Numbered from the stretch's first letter, positions 7,840 to 17,440 are shown. The stretch: DNA of 64,000 nucleotides from an uncultured Rivibacter sp. (GCA_946480925.1 CAMLLU010000003.1:62001-126000), one strand, 5' to 3'. Numbers and translations are program-made. The notes: generated by a model not told the origin, from the letters alone.

Positions 7840-9405
7840 ATGAACCTGCTGCGCGCCGCCTCTCTGGTTTCTCTGCTCACACTGGCGTCGCGCATCACGG
7901 GGCTGGTGCGCGAACAGATGGTGGCAGCCGCCTTCGGTGCCAGCGCGATGACAGACGCCTTCAACGTCGCGTTCCGCATCCCGAACCTGTTGCGCCGGCT
8001 GTTCGCCGAAGGCGCCTTCTCACAGGCTTTCGTGCCCATCCTGGCGGCCAGCCGGGCCACCGATGGCGACGAAACCACGCACCGGTTGATCGACGCCGTG
8101 GCCACCGTGCTGTTCTGGGCCTTGCTCGCCACCTGCATTGCCGGCGTGGTGGGCGCGCCTTTGCTGGTGTTGCTGATCGGCGAGGGGCTGCGCGGGAGCG
8201 GCGGCTTCGACGTGGCCACCGTGCTGACGCGCTGGATGTTCCCCTACATCGGCTTCATGTCGCTGGTGGCGTTGGCAGCGGGCATCCTCAACACCTGGAA
8301 ACGCTTCGCCGTGCCGGCCGCCACGCCGGTGTTGTTGAACCTCAGCTTCATTGCCGCGGCGTGGCTGCTGGTGCCGCGCTTTCGCGACTGGGGTCTGGAG
8401 CCGATCTACGCACTGGCCGCGGGCGTGATGGTGGGGGGCGTGCTGCAACTGGCGGTGCAGGTGCCGGCGCTGCTGAAGATCGGCGCCCTGCCGCGTATCG
8501 GCCTGGCACCGCGCGCCATCCGTGCTGCCTGGTCACACGACGGCGTGCATCGCGTGCTCAAGCAGATGGCGCCGGCCCTGCTGGGTGTGTCGGTGGCGCA
8601 GATCTCGTTGCTCATCAATACCCAGATCGCCACGCAGCTCGGGGCCGGTGCCGTCTCTTGGCTTACCTATGCCGACCGGCTGATGGAGTTCCCGACCGCC
8701 CTGCTGGGGGTGGCACTGGGTGTCGTACTGCTGCCGCAGCTATCTGCCGCGCAGGCGAAGGACGACGCTGCCGGGTATTCGGCTCTGCTCGACTGGGGCT
8801 TGCGCCTCGTTGTGTTGCTGGCCTTGCCTTGCGCGGTGGCGCTGCTGGTGTTTCCCGAGGCACTGGTGGCGGTGCTGTACCACCGCGGCGCCTTCAGCGC
8901 GAACGACGTGCAGCAGACGGTGGTCGCCCTGATGGGTTACGGCGCCGGTCTCATGGGTCTGGTGGGCCTGAAGGTGGTCGCGCCTGGCTATTACGCAAAG
9001 CAGGACATCCGCACGCCAGTGCGCGTGGCGGTGGTGGTGCTGATACTCACGCAGCTGATGAACCTCGTGTTCGTGCCGCGGCTTGGCCATGCCGGATTGG
9101 CGCTTTCAATCGGGGTTGCTGCCTTGATCAATGCGGGCTGGCTGCTGTGGGGCTTGCGCCGGCGCGGCAGTTACGAGCCCCTGCCAGGCTGGTCCGGTTT
9201 CGGGCTGCGCGTGCTGCTGGCCTCGGCGGTGATGGGGGGGGGGCTCGCCTGGGCTTCGCGACATTTCGACTGGGTTGCGCTAGGTGTCCACGAGCTGGTG
9301 CGCGCGGGGTGGCTGGCCGTGGTGATCTTGGGTGCGGTGGTGGTGTACTTCGCTGTCCTCGTGCTCAGCGGCCTGCGCATCAAGAGCTTCATCAGGCGCG
9401 CCTGA
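7840..9405 (+). CDS. murJ: Lipid II flippase MurJ
   Basis: The 521-residue inner-membrane protein of the MVF/MOP family has about 14 hydrophobic segments and the family start [26 protein letters not shown]. Segments such as [26 protein letters not shown] carry the Arg residues of the central cavity. MurJ moves lipid II across the inner membrane for peptidoglycan synthesis. Length and motifs are normal. The ATG at 7840 matches family starts; an upstream in-frame ATG would overlap the promoter box. The position next to rpsT is conserved in many proteobacteria. Confidence 0.95.
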   Translation: MNLLRAASLVSLLTLASRITGLVREQMVAAAFGASAMTDAFNVAFRIPNLLRRLFAEGAFSQAFVPILAASRATDGDETTHRLIDAVATVLFWALLATCIAGVVGAPLLVLLIGEGLRGSGGFDVATVLTRWMFPYIGFMSLVALAAGILNTWKRFAVPAATPVLLNLSFIAAAWLLVPRFRDWGLEPIYALAAGVMVGGVLQLAVQVPALLKIGALPRIGLAPRAIRAAWSHDGVHRVLKQMAPALLGVSVAQISLLINTQIATQLGAGAVSWLTYADRLMEFPTALLGVALGVVLLPQLSAAQAKDDAAGYSALLDWGLRLVVLLALPCAVALLVFPEALVAVLYHRGAFSANDVQQTVVALMGYGAGLMGLVGLKVVAPGYYAKQDIRTPVRVAVVVLILTQLMNLVFVPRLGHAGLALSIGVAALINAGWLLWGLRRRGSYEPLPGWSGFGLRVLLASAVMGGGLAWASRHFDWVALGVHELVRAGWLAVVILGAVVVYFAVLVLSGLRIKSFIRRA

Positions 9406-9472
9406 GCATCAGCATGTTTCTGCGGGTTGCTGCTCCCTTTCGCGCCGGCAGCTGCGGCCTACACTGAAATCC

Positions 9473-10351
9473 ATGCAGTATTCGCCGTCTGCCTCGGTCT
9501 CCCGCCTGGACTATTTCGCCATGCTGGTGGCCGACGACACCAGCTTCGCGCTCACCGAGGCGGCAGCCTCGCTGGCGCAGGACGAATACCCCTCGCTCGA
9601 CACCCAGGCCGTGCTGGCGGACATCGACAAGCTCGCCGACCGGCTGAAGCGCCGCATACCGGCCGACATCGTGCCGATCCAGAAACTGCGGCTGCTCAAC
9701 CGATATTTCTTCGATGAGCTCGGTTTCGCAGGCAACGTCAACGACTACTACGACCCCGACAACAGTTACCTGCACAGCGTGCTCGACACACGCCGCGGCA
9801 TTCCCATCTCGCTCGGAGTGCTCTACATCGAGCTGGCCACCCAGATCGGGCTGGCGGCCCGCGGGGTTTCCTTCCCGGGCCATTTCCTCGTGAAGCTGCG
9901 CATGCAGTCGGGTGCCCAGCACGGCGAGGTGGTGATCGACCCGTTCAGCGGCCAGTCGCTGTCGCGTGAAGACCTCGACGAGCGGCTGGCACCCTACCGG
10001 CGCCGGCAGGGCCTGTTGAGCGAGGACGAGTTGCCGCTCGGGCTTTTCCTGCAGTCGGCCACGCCGCGCGAGGTGCTGGCGCGCATGTTGCGCAACCTCA
10101 AGGAAATCTACCGCTCCACGAGCGACTGGCCGCGCTTGCTGCCGGTGCTGGAACGCCTCGTGGTCCTGCTGCCGCGGGACTGGCCCGAGCGTCGTGATCG
10201 CGGGCTCGCACGGGCGGAACTGGGGCAGTACGACGCCGCGGTGGATGACCTGAACGAGTACCTCGTGCATACCCCGGGCGCACGTGACCACGCGGCAATG
10301 ATCGGGCGTGTCGAGGAAATGCGCTCGCAGCGCCGCCCGCGCTTGCACTGA
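9473..10351 (+). CDS. SirB1 family protein (transglutaminase-like plus TPR region)
   Basis: The 292-residue protein has an N-terminal SirB1 / transglutaminase-like domain with the segments LNRYFFDELGF, YYDPDNSYLHSVLDTRRGIPISLGVLY and GVSFPGHFLVKL, and a C-terminal tetratricopeptide-like region (SDWPRLLPVLERL onward, about residues 215-285). The catalytic Cys of true transglutaminases is not seen at the expected place, so enzymatic activity is doubtful. The biochemical role of this family is not settled. It lies 67 bp after murJ and no Shine-Dalgarno sequence is obvious. Confidence 0.85.
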   Translation: MQYSPSASVSRLDYFAMLVADDTSFALTEAAASLAQDEYPSLDTQAVLADIDKLADRLKRRIPADIVPIQKLRLLNRYFFDELGFAGNVNDYYDPDNSYLHSVLDTRRGIPISLGVLYIELATQIGLAARGVSFPGHFLVKLRMQSGAQHGEVVIDPFSGQSLSREDLDERLAPYRRRQGLLSEDELPLGLFLQSATPREVLARMLRNLKEIYRSTSDWPRLLPVLERLVVLLPRDWPERRDRGLARAELGQYDAAVDDLNEYLVHTPGARDHAAMIGRVEEMRSQRRPRLH

Positions 10352-10467
10352 GAGCGGCGAGGCCGATGTGCCGGCCCGGGTCGCAGGCAGGCCACTAGAA
10401 TCCGCGCGGTTCCCCGCGCAAGCGGGCGTTCGCCCCGGTGGGGCCACTCCCTCGACCCCTCATCCGC

Positions 10468-11535
10468 ATGCAGCTTTCCCCCTCACAGAAACGCACGCTC
10501 GCCTGGGCCGGCATTGCGCTGACCATCGTGCTGCTGCTGTGGCTGCTGGCCCCCGTGCTGGCGCCTTTCGTGCTGGCGGCGGTGCTGGCCTATGTGCTGC
10601 GCCCGGCGGCCGAAGGGTTGGCGCGCCGCACGCGGCTGCCGCGCTGGCTCGCCATCTTGCTCATCGAGCTGCTGGCAGGCCTGGTGGTCTTGGCGGTGCT
10701 GCTGCTCATCGTGCCCATCCTCAGCAAGGAGCTGCCGCTGCTGCGCGAGCAGATCCCGCTGCTGGCCGCACGCGCCAACGAGCACCTCGTGCCGTGGCTG
10801 GCACAGTTCGGCATCCACGTGTCGCTCGACGTGCCCAGCCTCAAGGCCTTCGTGCTGAAGTACCTCAATGCCAACTTCGAGGAATGGCTGGGCACCATCC
10901 TGAGTTCGGCGCGCATCGGCGGCAGCTTTCTGCTCGCCATCCTGGGCAACGCAGTGCTGGTGCCGGTCGTGCTGTTCTACCTGATGCTCGACTGGAACCA
11001 CTTGGCGCAGGTGCTGCGAGACCTGGTGCCACCGCGCCTGCGCGCCAGCGTGAACGACTTCGCTTCCGAGTGCGACTACGTGCTGGGCCAATACTTGCGG
11101 GGCCAGTTGCTGGTGATGGCCATCATGGCCGTCTACTACAGCGTCGGCCTGGCGCTGTTCGGCTTCGACCTCGCCGTGCCGGTGGGCGTGTTCACCGGCG
11201 TTGCGATGTTCATTCCCTACCTGGGCTTCGGCATCGGCCTGGTGCTCGCGCTGCTGGCGGGCGTGCTGCAATTCGCCAGCCTCTATGGTGTGCTCACGGT
11301 GGTGGCGGTGTTCGGGCTGGGACAGGTGGTCGAGAGCTTTTTCCTCACCCCCAGGCTGGTGGGCGAACGTATCGGCCTGCACCCGATCACCGTGATCTTT
11401 ACGCTGTTGGCCTTTGGCCACCTGCTGGGCTTTGTGGGGGTGCTGGTCGCACTGCCGCTGTCGGCCATCGGGCTGGTGGCGGTGCGCCGCCTGCGCACGC
11501 TCTACGTTGGTAGCCGTCTCTATTCGGGCGGCTGA
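10468..11535 (+). CDS. AI-2E family membrane permease (PerM/YhhT-like)
   Basis: The 355-residue polytopic inner-membrane protein has paired N-terminal helices ending VLAYVLRPAAEGL, a long soluble segment (about 80-150), and C-terminal helices with the family block FIPYLGFGIGLVLALLAG and GERIGLHPITVIFTLLAFG. Family members are annotated as AI-2 exporters or permeases, but demonstrated substrates vary, including Na+/H+ antiport in some, so the substrate is left open. The ATG gives MQLSPSQKRTL. It is followed 28 bp later by hda, a neighbour pair common in betaproteobacteria. Confidence 0.87.
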   Translation: MQLSPSQKRTLAWAGIALTIVLLLWLLAPVLAPFVLAAVLAYVLRPAAEGLARRTRLPRWLAILLIELLAGLVVLAVLLLIVPILSKELPLLREQIPLLAARANEHLVPWLAQFGIHVSLDVPSLKAFVLKYLNANFEEWLGTILSSARIGGSFLLAILGNAVLVPVVLFYLMLDWNHLAQVLRDLVPPRLRASVNDFASECDYVLGQYLRGQLLVMAIMAVYYSVGLALFGFDLAVPVGVFTGVAMFIPYLGFGIGLVLALLAGVLQFASLYGVLTVVAVFGLGQVVESFFLTPRLVGERIGLHPITVIFTLLAFGHLLGFVGVLVALPLSAIGLVAVRRLRTLYVGSRLYSGG

Positions 11536-11563
11536 TGCTTCTTTTCGATTCGAGATTCCGACC

Positions 11564-12241
11564 ATGAAGCAGCTGCCGCTGCTGATGTCCTCCGGCCCGA
11601 CGCCCAACTTCGACAACTTCGTCGTCGGCCGCAACGCCCAGGCGCTGCAACACCTGCGCCGTCGCCCCCTGCCGGCCACGCCGGTCTACCTGTGGGGGCC
11701 GGCGGGTTGCGGCAAGAGCCACCTGCTGCAGGCGCTCGCGCATGCGGCCGAACTCAACGGCGAGCGGGTGGGGGGCTTCTCACCACGCAATGCCACGCCA
11801 TGGACCTTCGATGAAAGCTGGCGCGCCATCGTGCTCGACGACTGCGACAGCTTCGACGAAGCCCAGCAGCACGCCGCTTTCGCGCTGTTCGTCGAGGCTG
11901 CCACGCACGGCTTGCCGGTGGTGGCAGCCGGCAGCGTGCCGCCGGTGGACCTGACCGTGCGTGACGATCTGCGCACCCGCCTGGGCTGGGGGCTGGTGTT
12001 CCAGCTCGAGCCGCTGTCGGAGGCCGAGGCGCGGGCGGTACTGCGCCGCGAGGCCGACCGGCGTGGCATCTTCCTGTCCGACGAGGTGATGGGCTACCTG
12101 CTCACCCGATTTGCCCGCGACCTGGGTTTTCTGATGACCCTGCTCGATCGGCTCGACACGTTTGCCCTGGCTAGCCAGCGTGCCGTGACGGTGCCGTTGC
12201 TCAAGCAGATGCTGGCCGAAGACAGCCACGACACGCCATGA
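11564..12241 (+). CDS. hda: DnaA regulatory inactivator Hda
   Basis: The 225-residue AAA+ protein is related to the DnaA ATPase domain but lacks the DNA-binding domain IV. It has a Walker A segment GPAGCGKSH at about residues 47-55, a Walker B segment IVLDDCDS near 90, and a C-terminal lid helix region. The N-terminus (MKQLPLLMSSGPTPNFDNFV) carries the QLPL clamp-binding peptide used by Hda to bind DnaN. With the clamp it stimulates ATP hydrolysis by DnaA and so limits re-initiation. It overlaps the following HAD gene by 4 nt (ATGA), implying coupling. Confidence 0.93.
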   Translation: MKQLPLLMSSGPTPNFDNFVVGRNAQALQHLRRRPLPATPVYLWGPAGCGKSHLLQALAHAAELNGERVGGFSPRNATPWTFDESWRAIVLDDCDSFDEAQQHAAFALFVEAATHGLPVVAAGSVPPVDLTVRDDLRTRLGWGLVFQLEPLSEAEARAVLRREADRRGIFLSDEVMGYLLTRFARDLGFLMTLLDRLDTFALASQRAVTVPLLKQMLAEDSHDTP

Positions 12242-12921
12242 ACCTCGCCCTGTTCGATCTCGACCACACGCTGCTGCCGCTCGATTCCGACCATGCCTTC
12301 GGCGAGTTCATGGTGCGCATCGGCTGGGCCGACGACGAGGTCTTCCGTACCGGCAACGACGCCTTCTACAAGCAGTACCTTGCCGGCCGCCTGGACGTGG
12401 AGGCCTACATCGACTTCACGACTAGGCCATGGCGCGACCGTACCGAGGTCGAGCGCGCCGCGGTGCACCAGCGCTTCATGGACGAGGTGATCACGCCGCA
12501 CCTGAAGCCGGCCGCGCTGCAGCTGGTCAGCCGCCACCGCGAGCAGGGCGATGCGATCGCCATCGTGACGGCGACCAACGAATTCGTGACCCGGCCGATC
12601 GCGGCCGCTTTTGGCGTGGCCGAGCTCATTGCCGTGGAACTGCACCGTGACGACGCGGGTAACATCACCGGTCGCATCCACGGCGTGCCGTCCTACCGCG
12701 AGGGCAAGATCACCCGGGTCGAGCAATGGCTGGCGGCACAGGGGCGTTTGCTGGCCGATTTCAAGCAGGTGAGCTTCTACAGCGACTCACCGAACGACCT
12801 GCCGCTGCTGGAGCGGGTGAACGACCCGGTGGCGACCAATCCGTCGCCGGCACTGGAAGCGGTCGCACGCGAGCGCGGTTGGCGCATCCTGAAACTCTTC
12901 GATGATCAAGAAATTCATTGA
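12238..12921 (+). CDS. HAD-superfamily phosphatase (HAD-IB, SerB-like)
   Basis: The 227-residue cytoplasmic hydrolase has motif I FDLDHTLL (nucleophile Asp at about 7), motif II VTATNEF, a Lys in REGKITR, and motif III/IV SDSPNDLPLL. This architecture matches the HAD-IB subfamily that includes phosphoserine phosphatase-like enzymes. The substrate is unknown; histidinol phosphate or phosphoserine are possibilities but not shown. It overlaps hda (4 nt) upstream and pcnB (20 nt) downstream, so the three are likely co-translated. Confidence 0.9.
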   Translation: MNLALFDLDHTLLPLDSDHAFGEFMVRIGWADDEVFRTGNDAFYKQYLAGRLDVEAYIDFTTRPWRDRTEVERAAVHQRFMDEVITPHLKPAALQLVSRHREQGDAIAIVTATNEFVTRPIAAAFGVAELIAVELHRDDAGNITGRIHGVPSYREGKITRVEQWLAAQGRLLADFKQVSFYSDSPNDLPLLERVNDPVATNPSPALEAVARERGWRILKLFDDQEIH

Positions 12922-14419
12922 CAAGCTGCTCGGCAAGAACGGCAGCAGCCCGACCGGCGGCCCCAAGAAGGTCACCGGCAAGCGGGTGGAGGTGGCAAAA
13001 AGCGAACACGGCATCGACTCCACGCTGGTGGACGAGCGAGCCGTCAAGGTGGTGGCCACGCTGAAGGAGGCAGGCCACGAGGCCTACATCGTCGGCGGCG
13101 CGGTGCGCGACCTGCTGCTGGGCCTGCGGCCCAAGGACTTCGACGTGGCCACCGACGCCACGCCCGAGCAGGTGAAGGCGCTCTTCCGCCGGGCTTTCAT
13201 CATCGGCCGGCGCTTTCGCATCGTGCACGTGGTGTTCGGGCGTGGACGCGAGCACGAGGTGATCGAAGTCTCGACCTTCCGCGCCTACCTCGACAACGCA
13301 GCCGCCGAGCAGGTGGAGGGCAACGAAAAGACCTCCAAGAGCGAGCTCGCCGGCAAGAGCCACGTGGTCGATGCCAGCGGGCGTGTGTTGCGCGACAACG
13401 TCTGGGGCCCGCAGATCGAAGATGCCGCGCGGCGGGACTTCACCGTCAACGCGCTGTACTACGACCCGCAGACCGAAGTGGTGGTCGACTACCACGGCGG
13501 CATCAAGGACGCGAAGAAGCGCGTGCTGCGCATGATCGGCGACCCGGTGACGCGCTACCGCGAAGACCCGGTGCGCATCATCCGTGTGGTGCGCTTCGCG
13601 GCCAAGCTGGGCTTCGAAATCGAGCCGAAGACACGTGCGCCGATCAAGGAGATGGCGGCGCTGCTCGACAACGTGCCGCAGTCGCGCCTGTTCGACGAAA
13701 TGATCAAGCTGCTGCAGACCGGCCACGCGCTCGCGTCGCTGGAGGAGCTGCGCAAGCAAGGACTGCATCGCGGCGTGTTCCCCATTCTCGACGTGGTGCT
13801 CGACGAAGCCCACCGCCACGATGGCCGCGAGATGTTCGTGCAGCTGGCACTGGCCGACACCGACCGCCGCGTCAGCGAAGACAAGCCCGTAGCGCCGAGC
13901 TTCATGCTCGCCAGCATGCTGTGGCACGACGTGCAGAAGCGCTGGGAGCAGCTCAAGAAAAAAGGCGAACCGCCGTTTCCGGCCTTGCAGCAGGCCATCG
14001 ACGAAGTGTTCAACGCCCGCATCGGCGACATCTCCGGCCGCGGCAAGCTGGCGGCGGACATGCGCGAAATCTGGATGATGCAGCCGCGTTTCGATCGCCG
14101 CACCGGCAGCAGCCCGATGAGCTTGGTCGAGCAGCCGCGCTTCCGTGCCGGTTTCGACTTCCTGCGCCTGCGCGCCGATGCCGGCGAGATCGATCCCGAG
14201 CTGGCGCGCTGGTGGGAGACGTTTTCGCAGGCCAACCTGGGCGAGCGCCATGCGCTCATCGATCAGGCGCGTCAGCAGGAACATGCCCGCCGCGTGGCGG
14301 CCGGCCCCGACGCCGCCGCACCTGCTGCCAAGAAGCGCCGTCGTCGGCGCCGCAAGCCGGCTGGTGAGGGTGGCGGCGGAGGCGGTGCCGACGTGGCACC
14401 GGTCGGCGGTGACGCTTAG
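12902..14419 (+). CDS. pcnB: Poly(A) polymerase I
   Basis: The 505-residue protein is a class II nucleotidyltransferase with AYIVGGAVRDLLLGLRPKDFDVATDA (the G-G and D-x-D active-site residues), the RRF-R-VHV segment, and the ARRDFTVNALYYD motif. A basic, low-complexity tail (RRRRRRKP, then Gly-rich) is typical of PcnB and separates it from CCA-adding enzymes, so poly(A) polymerase is preferred over Cca. It adds 3' poly(A) tails that promote RNA decay. The ATG overlaps the preceding gene by 20 nt. Confidence 0.93.
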   Translation: MIKKFIDKLLGKNGSSPTGGPKKVTGKRVEVAKSEHGIDSTLVDERAVKVVATLKEAGHEAYIVGGAVRDLLLGLRPKDFDVATDATPEQVKALFRRAFIIGRRFRIVHVVFGRGREHEVIEVSTFRAYLDNAAAEQVEGNEKTSKSELAGKSHVVDASGRVLRDNVWGPQIEDAARRDFTVNALYYDPQTEVVVDYHGGIKDAKKRVLRMIGDPVTRYREDPVRIIRVVRFAAKLGFEIEPKTRAPIKEMAALLDNVPQSRLFDEMIKLLQTGHALASLEELRKQGLHRGVFPILDVVLDEAHRHDGREMFVQLALADTDRRVSEDKPVAPSFMLASMLWHDVQKRWEQLKKKGEPPFPALQQAIDEVFNARIGDISGRGKLAADMREIWMMQPRFDRRTGSSPMSLVEQPRFRAGFDFLRLRADAGEIDPELARWWETFSQANLGERHALIDQARQQEHARRVAAGPDAAAPAAKKRRRRRRKPAGEGGGGGGADVAPVGGDA

Positions 14420-14437
14420 CAAGCGCTGAGCACAAGC

Positions 14438-14929
14438 ATGACGCCGACGCGCTGCTACATCGGCCTCGGCGCCAACCTCGGCGACGCGCTCGCCACCTTG
14501 CGCCAAGCTGCCGACGTCTTGGCCGGCCTGCCGCGCAGCCGGCTCGTGGCCCTGTCGTCGCCGTACCGTACCGCGCCGATCGAATCTTCGGGGCCGGACT
14601 ATTTCAATGCGGTGGCTGCACTCGATACCGAGCTGTCGCCGCAAGAACTGATCGGGAAGCTGCAAGAGCTCGAGACGGCATACGGGCGCGAGCGCCCCTA
14701 TCGGAATGCACCCCGCACGCTGGATCTCGACATCCTGTTGTTCGGTGAACTCGTGCTGCACGAGCCCGGCCTCACGCTGCCGCATCCGCGTCTGCACGAG
14801 CGCGCTTTCGTGCTGCACCCATTGCTGGAGCTGGTTCCGGCGCTCGTGCACCCCACGCTGGGGCCGCTGCAAGGGCATTTGCCTGCGGTGCGGGGGCAGG
14901 CCATCGAACGGCTGGCGGCCTGGTCCTGA
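14438..14929 (+). CDS. folK: 2-amino-4-hydroxy-6-hydroxymethyldihydropteridine pyrophosphokinase
   Basis: The 163-residue HPPK enzyme of folate synthesis begins with the family block CYIGLGANLGD and has the SSPYRTAPI and FNAVAALDT segments. It also has the magnesium and ATP-binding signature RTLDLDILLFG and the PHPRLHERAFVLHPL block. All catalytic motifs are intact and the length is normal. It lies 18 bp after pcnB, a conserved adjacency in proteobacteria, and 43 bp before the deoxynucleoside kinase gene. Confidence 0.96.
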   Translation: MTPTRCYIGLGANLGDALATLRQAADVLAGLPRSRLVALSSPYRTAPIESSGPDYFNAVAALDTELSPQELIGKLQELETAYGRERPYRNAPRTLDLDILLFGELVLHEPGLTLPHPRLHERAFVLHPLLELVPALVHPTLGPLQGHLPAVRGQAIERLAAWS

Positions 14930-14972
14930 GCGATGGGCCGCCGCTGCGAGGCGGCTTTCTAGAATCTTCTCA

Positions 14973-15692
14973 ATGACCGGATTCAATCCCTTCACGCGCT
15001 TTCGCCACATCGCCATCGAAGGCCCCATCGGCGTGGGCAAGAGCTCGCTCACGCGCAAGCTGGCGGCCCGTTTCGGCGCCCGAGCCTTTTTCGAGAAACC
15101 TGAAGAGAACCCTTACCTCGAGCGCTATTACGCTGCTGGCACCGAGGACCTGTCGGCCAACCCTTATGCGTTGCAGACCCAGCTGTTCTTTCTGTTCCAG
15201 CGCCTCGAGCAGATGCGGGAGCTCGCGCAAGGCGGCATGTTCGACACCGGCCTGGTGAGCGACTTCACGTTTGCGAAGGATGCCCTGTTCGCCCGCCTCA
15301 CCCTGGGTGACGAGGATCACCACCTGTATGCGCAGATTTATCGCCGCTACGCCCCGCAAGTGCCGCAGCCCGACCTGGTGATCTGGCTGCAGGCCTCCAC
15401 GCCGACGTTGCAGGCGCGCATCGCCCGGCGCGGCCTGGCGATGGAGCAGGGCATTGCCGACGGCTACCTGAAGCACGTCGCCGACGCCTACGCGCCTCAC
15501 TTCGAAGCCGCTGCAGTCCCTTGGCTTGCCATCGATACAGAGGCTTTCAATCCGGCCGAGCGCGAGGCCGACATGGAGCGCCTGCTCGGCTGGCTCACCG
15601 TCTTCCGTGGACCGCGCGAATTTGCCGAGCCAGCCGCGGGCATGGCGCCGCTGTCAACACCCGTCGCTACACTCACCTCCACGACAGTTTGA
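14973..15692 (+). CDS. Deoxynucleoside kinase family protein
   Basis: The 239-residue P-loop kinase has Walker A EGPIGVGKSS at about residues 15-24, the EKPEENPYLE segment, the DRS-like region SDFTFAKD, and a lid with ARRGLAMEQG. The family phosphorylates deoxynucleosides (deoxyadenosine/deoxyguanosine kinases). In many betaproteobacteria it sits between folK and panB; here panB is absent and DUF47-pit follow. A TAGAAT hexamer at 14960-14965 may be a -10 box, close to the start. The 3' end of this gene contains the reverse-oriented Pho-box-like sequence at 15681-15698. Confidence 0.88.
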   Translation: MTGFNPFTRFRHIAIEGPIGVGKSSLTRKLAARFGARAFFEKPEENPYLERYYAAGTEDLSANPYALQTQLFFLFQRLEQMRELAQGGMFDTGLVSDFTFAKDALFARLTLGDEDHHLYAQIYRRYAPQVPQPDLVIWLQASTPTLQARIARRGLAMEQGIADGYLKHVADAYAPHFEAAAVPWLAIDTEAFNPAEREADMERLLGWLTVFRGPREFAEPAAGMAPLSTPVATLTSTTV

Positions 15693-15698
15693 TGACAA
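15681..15698 (-). promoter_or_regulatory. Candidate PhoB box in reverse orientation upstream of DUF47-pit
   Basis: On the minus strand the sequence reads TTGTCAT-CAAA-CTGTCGT, matching 15 of 18 positions of a CTGTCATAAAACTGTCAT-type Pho box. It lies about 52 bp upstream of the GTG start of the DUF47 gene and overlaps the stop region of the deoxynucleoside kinase gene. No minus-strand gene lies downstream of it, so a role at the DUF47-pit promoter is the simplest reading; the reverse orientation would fit repression. Confidence 0.55.
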
Positions 15699-15750
15699 CC
15701 GGCCTGACGATGCGATCCCGGCTCGGTTGACTCGTTTCGGAGCGACTCCC

Positions 15751-16398
15751 GTGGTCTTTGCCAAGCTGCTGCCCCGCGAGGGCAACTTCTTCGACCTGTT
15801 CAACCAGCATGGCGACCAGATCGTGGCGGGCGCGCGTGCCTTCATGGCCATGGTCGAGAACTATGCCGACACGGGTCTGCGCGAACAGCACGCCGAGCGC
15901 GTGGATCGCGCGGAGCATCTGGCTGACAAGATCACGGCCGAAGTCAACCGCCTGCTGCACAAGACCTTCATCACGCCGATCGACCGCGAGCAGATCCACG
16001 GCCTCATCAACGCGATGGACGACGTGCTGGACCTGCTGCAGGACTCGTCCGAAACAATGCACTTGTATGACGTGCGCGCCATGACTGATGAGACCCTGCG
16101 CCTGGCGGACTTGTCGGTCAGGTGCTGCGAGCGCGTGGCGCATGCGGTGAGCCTGCTGCCCAAGATCAGCGAGCATGCCGCGGTGGAAGCGGCACTCAAG
16201 ACCTGTGAGGAAATCGACCAGCTCGAGTCCGATGCCGACCGTGTGATGCGAGCCGCGATGTCCAAGCTGTTTCGCGAAGAAGAAGACGTGCGCGAGCTCA
16301 TCAAGCTCAAGGCCATCTACGAGCAGCTCGAAGCCATCACCGATCGCTGCGAGGACGTCGCGAATCTCATCGAGGGCATCGTCCTCGAAAACTCCTGA
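15751..16398 (+). CDS. DUF47 (PhoU-like) phosphate transport accessory protein
   Basis: The 215-residue all-helical protein has the DUF47 start (V/M)FAKLLPREGNFFDLFNQH and the E-x3-D-x2-E-type metal-binding repeats VDRAEHLADK and IDQLESDADRV of the PhoU-like fold. Such proteins partner Pit-type transporters and are thought to modulate phosphate flux. The GTG start at 15751 has a GGAG Shine-Dalgarno sequence 8 nt upstream and matches the family N-terminus; longer frames were rejected. It is followed 31 bp later by pit, the same arrangement as the orfA-pit operon of Sinorhizobium meliloti. Confidence 0.92.
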   Translation: MVFAKLLPREGNFFDLFNQHGDQIVAGARAFMAMVENYADTGLREQHAERVDRAEHLADKITAEVNRLLHKTFITPIDREQIHGLINAMDDVLDLLQDSSETMHLYDVRAMTDETLRLADLSVRCCERVAHAVSLLPKISEHAAVEAALKTCEEIDQLESDADRVMRAAMSKLFREEEDVRELIKLKAIYEQLEAITDRCEDVANLIEGIVLENS

Positions 16399-16429
16399 CC
16401 GACGCGGGGCCCGCGGCTCACGGTTTCCG

Positions 16430-17440
16430 ATGGACGCAGCTCAGCTCGGTTTCTGGGTGGTCGCCACGCTCGTGGTGCTGGCCATCGCCTTCGACTTCAT
16501 GAACGGTTTCCACGATGCGGCGAACTCCATCGCCACGGTCGTGTCCACCGGCGTGCTCAAGCCGCAGCAGGCCGTGGTGTTTGCGGCGGTCTTCAACTTC
16601 ATCGCGGTGTTCGTGTTCCACCTGAGCGTGGCGGCCACCATCGGCAAAGGCATCGTGATGCCGGGCGTGGTGGATGCCCACGTGGTGTTCGGGGCACTGG
16701 TTGGCGCGGTGGCCTGGAATGTCGTCACCTGGTGGTATGGCATCCCGTCGAGTTCGTCGCATGCGCTCATCGGCGGCATCGTCGGCGCCGTCATTGCCAA
16801 GGCCGGCGTCGGTGCGCTCGTCGCTGCAGGGGTGTTGAAGACGGTCGCCTTCATCTTCGTGTCGCCGCTGCTGGGCTTCATGCTCGGCTCGCTGCTGATG
16901 GTGGTGGTGGCTTGGGCGGTGCGCGGTACCACGCCTTTGCGAGTGGACCGCTGGTTCCGTCGCGCCCAGCTACTGTCGGCCGGCCTTTACAGCCTGGGCC
17001 ACGGCGGCAACGATGCACAAAAGACCATCGGCATCATCTGGATGCTGCTGATCGCAGCGGGCTACGCGAACGCCGCCGACAAGCTGCCGCCGGCCTGGGT
17101 GATCTGGAGCTGCTACATCGCGATCGCGCTGGGCACCATGTTCGGCGGCTGGCGCATCGTGAAGACCATGGGGCAGAGGATCACCAAGCTCAAACCGGTG
17201 GGCGGTTTCTGCGCAGAAACCGGCGGGGCGATGACGCTGTTCCTGGCCACGGCATTGGGCATTCCGGTGTCTACCACTCACACGATCACTGGCGCCATCG
17301 TGGGTGTCGGCTCCACGCGGCGCGCTTCGGCGGTGCGCTGGGGTTTGGCCGGCAACATCGTGTGGGCCTGGATCTTCACGATCCCGGCGTCGGCGCTGAT
17401 TGCCGCGGTGTTCTATGGCCTGAGTCTGCTGCTTTTCTGA
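16430..17440 (+). CDS. pit: Low-affinity inorganic phosphate transporter (PiT family)
   Basis: The 336-residue inner-membrane protein has about ten transmembrane segments and the two inverted PiT signatures: FDFMNGFHDAANSIATV near residues 20-37 and GHGGNDAQKTIG near 185. The paired PSSSSHALIGG and PVSTTHTITGAIVG loops are also present. PiT proteins co-transport metal-phosphate complexes with protons. It forms an operon with the DUF47 gene and converges on the TM2 gene with only 7 bp between them. The reverse Pho-box-like site upstream suggests repression during phosphate starvation (inference). Confidence 0.94.
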   Translation: MDAAQLGFWVVATLVVLAIAFDFMNGFHDAANSIATVVSTGVLKPQQAVVFAAVFNFIAVFVFHLSVAATIGKGIVMPGVVDAHVVFGALVGAVAWNVVTWWYGIPSSSSHALIGGIVGAVIAKAGVGALVAAGVLKTVAFIFVSPLLGFMLGSLLMVVVAWAVRGTTPLRVDRWFRRAQLLSAGLYSLGHGGNDAQKTIGIIWMLLIAAGYANAADKLPPAWVIWSCYIAIALGTMFGGWRIVKTMGQRITKLKPVGGFCAETGGAMTLFLATALGIPVSTTHTITGAIVGVGSTRRASAVRWGLAGNIVWAWIFTIPASALIAAVFYGLSLLLF

